A stretch of 8,546 nt of DNA from CAIKAP01 sp964574605. GTDB lineage: Bacteria; Verrucomicrobiota; Verrucomicrobiia; Palsa-1439. The first letter of the stretch is position 1. Each line of letters begins with the position of its first letter. The stretch covers positions 1 to 8,546 of the forward strand of contig CAZNOK010000221.1 of the NCBI GenBank assembly GCA_964574605.1, written 5' to 3'. Shown one piece after another: positions 5,635 through 8,546 of the stretch. The translations under genes and the position numbers were made by a program. The notes under the pieces were generated by a model. The model ran no database searches. It was not told where the DNA came from and was given only the letters and a program-made list of their open reading frames with translations.

Positions 5635-7512
5635 TCAATAGTCGGCCACTACGACAGACAGAATCTCGAATGCAGGCAGCTTCACTTCCAACCCGTCGTC
5701 CGTTGGCTTCGCTTCGATTGTCTGGCCGGTTACGGCTTCGTGAAACTTCGCCTGTTCCCGGTTCAGTTTGAAAACCATCCTGACATCGGTGAGCGGAAGG
5801 ATGTGGACGGGTTTCTTCGTAATCCGCTGCCCCTTCGGAGCGTGCGGGTCAACCCAAGAGAAGTCGTTGCACACCGGCACGATGATTCGGCGATTGTTCG
5901 TGCCGGCAAAAACTGCGCTGTGCATCTTTTCCGGTCCGCCAAACACGCGCACCGGCGCGGACGCCGCCGTTCGGGCATAAAGAGATCGTAACGACGCCGT
6001 GGCCTTCGCCATCGCCGCCTTCCGCGACCAGTTCCACTCCTCGCGATGTTCAATCACCAGCCCTCCGCGTTTGCGGAAGCGCTCGACGGATTCCTTCATC
6101 CGGTTCGTCAACGCCTCGGGATTGGGCAGGAAGAGCACGGCACACTCGGCGGGGCAGTCTTGTTCCAACTGCTCGTCGGTGATCAGGCCCACCGGCAGGT
6201 GGTCGCGGAAGAGCGCCCGGTAGGCGCCGATCGTTCGGGCCGTGGACTTCGCCCAGATCATCCCCGGGGCCTGGGGGCCGGAGTTGTGCTGCCGCCGGCC
6301 GCGCTCGGAGAAGTGCACGCAGGCCCAGCGGAGCGGCTGCGTGCCCGCGAAAGCGGGGGAGACGCGGTCGCACAGCTCGAAGGCCGGCGCCAGCGTGGCG
6401 TCGGGGATCTTCTCCTCATTCATGTCGATGTTGGCGATGCAGCCGTGGGTGAGGATGCCCGCCACGGCAAACCGGCACTCGTCGGCGTCCTGCATGCCGG
6501 GCAGCCAGACGTGGGCGGGCCGTCCCTCGGCGCCGTCGCGGCAGAGGCTCCAGCCGATGGCCATGCGGATGTCTCGTTCGGGTTTCTCGATGTCCGGATA
6601 ACGGTCGAGGATCCGGTCGGAAGTGTAGGGGTGGCCGTATTCCGTCTTGTTCGAGTCCATCAGCGGAAAGAGCCGCGTGGACATGTGCGTGTAAAGCAGG
6701 CTCGCGTAGCCGCTGCTGCTGACGACCATCACGCAGTCGGGATTGCGGGCATGGACGGCCCCGCGCCACTCCCGGAAGGCGTCCTCGATGACGGCGTTGT
6801 TGAACTCGGTGAGCGCGGGCATCGCCGGATCCGCGGGGCTGGAGGTCGCCGGCAGCTCGCGGCCGGTCGTCTCGCGAAAGCCCCGGCGGCAGGCCGCGCA
6901 CCAGCAGCCACGGGGCATGTGGACGTAGTCGAAATAGAAACCGTCGATGCCCATGTCCACCAGTTCCAAGAGCCGCGTCCGCACCGCGTCGCGGTAGGGC
7001 GTGTTGAGGCAGAGGTGGTGGCCGCGCCCCCCCTTGATGGGTTTCCCCTCGACGTCGCGACAGAGCCACTCGGGATGTTTTTCTCCGAGGGCCTTCTCGC
7101 TCGTCTCCCAGTAGTAGCCGATCATCCGGCAGCCGGCTTGGTGCGCGTCGGTGATCATCTCCGCCGCGAAGTTGCGGTTCACGGCCAGCAGGTTCGGCCT
7201 GCCCACGAGCGTGGGCCACATCGGGCTCTCGTCGCCGGATTTGACGTGGCGGGTGTAAATCTTCGCGCCCACGGAACGGAATGCCTCGCCCACTTGTTTT
7301 TCGAAATACTTCTTGTTGCCGAAACCCAGCCGGGTGTGCAGTTGCCCGCGGTGGCTGTCGAACCATGCGGGCAACTGATACCGCTCCGCTTCTTCAACTC
7401 TACCGGACGCTTCGTCGGCCCATGAACGCGTCGGCCATCCGGCAAACAGGACTCCGGCGGCGGATACGCTCTCCAAGAACTGCCGACGGCTAATCAGAGG
7501 TCTCGCTCTCAT
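5635..7512 (-). CDS. Tat-exported putative glycoside hydrolase (GHL6/GH29-GH151-like TIM barrel with amidotransferase-like domain)
   Basis: The product has 625 residues. The start at 7512 is chosen over an in-frame ATG 42 bases upstream because GGAGG lies 7 bases before it and the Tat motif SRRQFLES (8-15) is then close to the N-terminus. Residues about 48-390 look like a TIM-barrel glycosidase. Its features are AWFDSHRGQLHT near the first strand, RMIGYYWETSE with KHPEWL, and GIDGFYFDYVHMP (Asp195, a candidate catalytic residue at a strand end), followed at once by a Cys cluster (203, 205, 208). Residues about 395-515 resemble the class I glutamine amidotransferase-like 'trimerisation' domain of beta-galactosidases and GH151-type fucosidases. 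The last 110 residues are probably a beta-sandwich. It is inferred to cleave a sugar linkage in the same glycan as the neighbouring GH28 and sulfatases. I recognise the architecture, not the exact family, so specificity (fucosidase, galactosidase or other) is open. Confidence 0.85.
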   Translation of the reverse strand: MRARPLISRRQFLESVSAAGVLFAGWPTRSWADEASGRVEEAERYQLPAWFDSHRGQLHTRLGFGNKKYFEKQVGEAFRSVGAKIYTRHVKSGDESPMWPTLVGRPNLLAVNRNFAAEMITDAHQAGCRMIGYYWETSEKALGEKHPEWLCRDVEGKPIKGGRGHHLCLNTPYRDAVRTRLLELVDMGIDGFYFDYVHMPRGCWCAACRRGFRETTGRELPATSSPADPAMPALTEFNNAVIEDAFREWRGAVHARNPDCVMVVSSSGYASLLYTHMSTRLFPLMDSNKTEYGHPYTSDRILDRYPDIEKPERDIRMAIGWSLCRDGAEGRPAHVWLPGMQDADECRFAVAGILTHGCIANIDMNEEKIPDATLAPAFELCDRVSPAFAGTQPLRWACVHFSERGRRQHNSGPQAPGMIWAKSTARTIGAYRALFRDHLPVGLITDEQLEQDCPAECAVLFLPNPEALTNRMKESVERFRKRGGLVIEHREEWNWSRKAAMAKATASLRSLYARTAASAPVRVFGGPEKMHSAVFAGTNNRRIIVPVCNDFSWVDPHAPKGQRITKKPVHILPLTDVRMVFKLNREQAKFHEAVTGQTIEAKPTDDGLEVKLPAFEILSVVVADY

Positions 7513-7619
7513 GTTCTTTCCTCCATCCATTTGATAACCATTGTTGTTGTGCATAGTTGTTTTTCAAGGTTTCGGTCGTTGTCTCTTGCGGAGTTCGCGT
7601 CCAAAAAGGAGCGCAGGTG
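7513..7619 (-). other. Intergenic spacer between the GH28 gene and the Tat glycoside hydrolase gene
   Basis: This 107-base stretch is the longest non-coding interval in the window and is A/C-rich on the transcribed strand. It holds the ribosome site at 7520-7524. I see no hairpin followed by a T run after the GH28 stop. There is a TTGAAA hexamer (minus strand, 7567-7562) but no convincing -10 box 16-18 bases downstream. An internal promoter is possible but not shown. Confidence 0.5.
7520..7524 (-). promoter_or_regulatory. Strong Shine-Dalgarno site (GGAGG) that fixes the start at 7512
   Basis: Reading the minus strand, GGAGG is followed by a 7-base spacer (AAAGAAC) and the ATG at 7512. It is the only consensus ribosome site among the start codons of this window. 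It places initiation internal to the longest possible ORF. Confidence 0.85.
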
Positions 7620-8546
7620 TTAATCATGTTTGGGTTTCTCCGCAGCGCGGGGATCCATCGGAACATCGCCTGAATTGCGGATACCGGCCCCCGGGCAGCC
7701 AATCAAACGGACAGCCGGCGCCACGCCACCGGCGGAGCAGGCGTCGAGGCCGTCAATCACGAGGCGCTTCGCGTCGTCGCACACAATCGCCGGACGCTCA
7801 TCGGGCTGCGCGGTACGCAAGTGAATGTCCCGCAGTTTCAGTCCATTCACGTGGCGACAGTAGAAACCGTAAGCCGGCAGGCTCTGGCCGAACATCTTGC
7901 ATTCTGGGTATCCGGCTTCGTTCTCCGGGACCTTGGCAGCGATCTCTTCCTTTGTTCCGCCGCCTTCGAACTCGATCTGGATGTTGCTGAGCTGGACGTT
8001 CTCGATCGGGTGGCCGGGAATGCCGGTGATGGAACAAGCGAGCTTCGAGGCGCGGGTCGCCACGATGTTGCTCAAGAGCACGTTGCGGAAAGTCCCTACC
8101 CCGGGCTTAGGCATGTCCACACGAAACGGCCGGGCACGGTTTCCCAGCCGGAGGAAGATGGGGGTTGTCACGCCTTCGATGACTACGTTTGCGACCGTGA
8201 TGTTCTCCAGCACGCCGCCATCCACCATTTCCAACGCGATACCGCTCAGACCGCGGCTGACCCCGTTGAACACCTTGACGTCGGCGGGTGGCGAGGTGAC
8301 GACGCAATTGGCGATGGTGATGTTCCGGAAGCCGCCGCTGGATTCGGTGCCCATCTTGATCGCGCTGGCGTGGCTGCGGGCGATGCAATCGCTGATGACG
8401 ATGTTCTCGCTGGGCCGCTCGAACGTGCTCTTCAGCGTGATGCCGTCGTCATCGCTCTCGAAGACGCACCCTGAGACCACGCAATCCTTGCAGCCATCCA
8501 GATCAATACCGTCGTTGCATTGGTTCTTGTAGTTCCAGACATGAAT
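7620..8546 (-). CDS. GH28 polygalacturonase/rhamnogalacturonase-like enzyme, 5' end outside window
   Basis: The frame is open from the window edge, so only the last 308 residues are visible; the GTG at 8480 is an internal Val codon, not a start. The visible part is a right-handed parallel beta-helix with repeating NITI, NVLLSNI and NVQLSNI turns. GH28 landmarks appear in order: NDGID (11-15), corresponding to the N-x-D motif; SDDDGITLKS (31-40), holding the Asp pair; and a His at 59 within RSHASAIKMGTES, where the classic family has GHG followed by the GSES-type segment. IFLRLGNRARP (about 130-140) may supply the Arg site; the classic RIK signature is not obvious. GH28 enzymes hydrolyse alpha-linked galacturonan or rhamnogalacturonan chains, or terminal sugars in exo-acting members, usually outside the cytoplasm. 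It is the most upstream gene seen. Family assignment is good; exo versus endo action and exact linkage are not resolved. Confidence 0.9.
   Translation of the reverse strand: MHVWNYKNQCNDGIDLDGCKDCVVSGCVFESDDDGITLKSTFERPSENIVISDCIARSHASAIKMGTESSGGFRNITIANCVVTSPPADVKVFNGVSRGLSGIALEMVDGGVLENITVANVVIEGVTTPIFLRLGNRARPFRVDMPKPGVGTFRNVLLSNIVATRASKLACSITGIPGHPIENVQLSNIQIEFEGGGTKEEIAAKVPENEAGYPECKMFGQSLPAYGFYCRHVNGLKLRDIHLRTAQPDERPAIVCDDAKRLVIDGLDACSAGGVAPAVRLIGCPGAGIRNSGDVPMDPRAAEKPKHD

Noticed and set aside
2706..5771. Long plus-strand ORFs opposite the sulfatases (459 and 495 codons), and similar ones at 176-1312 and 6046-7425
   Set aside because: They lie exactly antisense to genes with full family motifs, are Arg/Ala/Val-rich and show no recognisable domain or signal peptide. 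Long antisense ORFs are expected in GC-rich coding DNA.
7513..7554. Upstream ATG at 7554 for the Tat glycoside hydrolase gene
   Set aside because: It would add 14 residues before the Tat motif, and the strong GGAGG lies downstream of it, correctly spaced for the ATG at 7512.
7539..7567. Possible promoter (TTGAAA plus a -10 box) before the Tat gene
   Set aside because: At 17 bases spacing the -10 position reads ACAATG, which is a poor match, and shifting the spacing does not help.
8478..8480. GTG at 8480 as a start of a 286-residue protein
   Set aside because: The frame is open upstream to the window edge and encodes the NDGID motif of GH28, so this is an internal Val codon.

Overview
The window is one co-directional minus-strand block of secreted polysaccharide-degrading enzymes from a GC-rich bacterium. 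The best guess is a Verrucomicrobiota member (Pedosphaera/Limisphaerales type) or a close PVC relative. This rests on the density of CxPxR sulfatases, a GH28-like beta-helix enzyme, a Tat-exported putative glycoside hydrolase, and a small exported protein whose C-terminal module ('YQIQFSPDLRTWTN...RFYRLQ') I recall as common in verrucomicrobial secreted proteins. There is no rRNA or other marker, so the taxonomy is inference.

Layout, in the direction of transcription (high to low coordinates): (1) 8546-7620, a GH28 polygalacturonase-like enzyme whose 5' end lies outside the window. (2) 7512-5635, a Tat-signal protein with a TIM-barrel glycoside-hydrolase-like domain, a class I glutamine amidotransferase-like middle domain and a beta-rich tail. 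(3) 5615-4176 and (4) 4136-2715, two family S1 sulfatases with intact formylglycine motifs and Sec signals. (5) 2673-2401, a 90-residue exported mini-protein. (6) 2404-2201, a 67-residue exported peptide that starts like a sulfatase and then diverges. (7) 2179-1, a very large multi-domain esterase, at least 726 residues, cut by the window edge. It has two related dienelactone-hydrolase-like domains flanking an esterase-D/feruloyl-esterase-like domain.

Gaps are short (107, 19, 39 and 21 bases) or are overlaps of 4 bases, and no terminator is visible, so most of this could be one transcript. Together the products look like an extracytoplasmic toolkit for a decorated, sulfated and probably uronic-acid- or rhamnose-containing glycan: sulfatases remove sulfate, the esterase removes acyl groups, and the GH28 and the Tat enzyme cut the chain. 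The substrate is not determined by the sequence.

The parts that deserve attention are the triple-hydrolase esterase with its internal duplication, and the 2201-2718 stretch, where two tiny exported ORFs are chained to the sulfatase by ATGA overlaps and look like remnants or minimal forms of larger secreted proteins. I see no CRISPR, insertion sequence, tRNA or phage gene. There is no gene-free stretch longer than about 107 bases.
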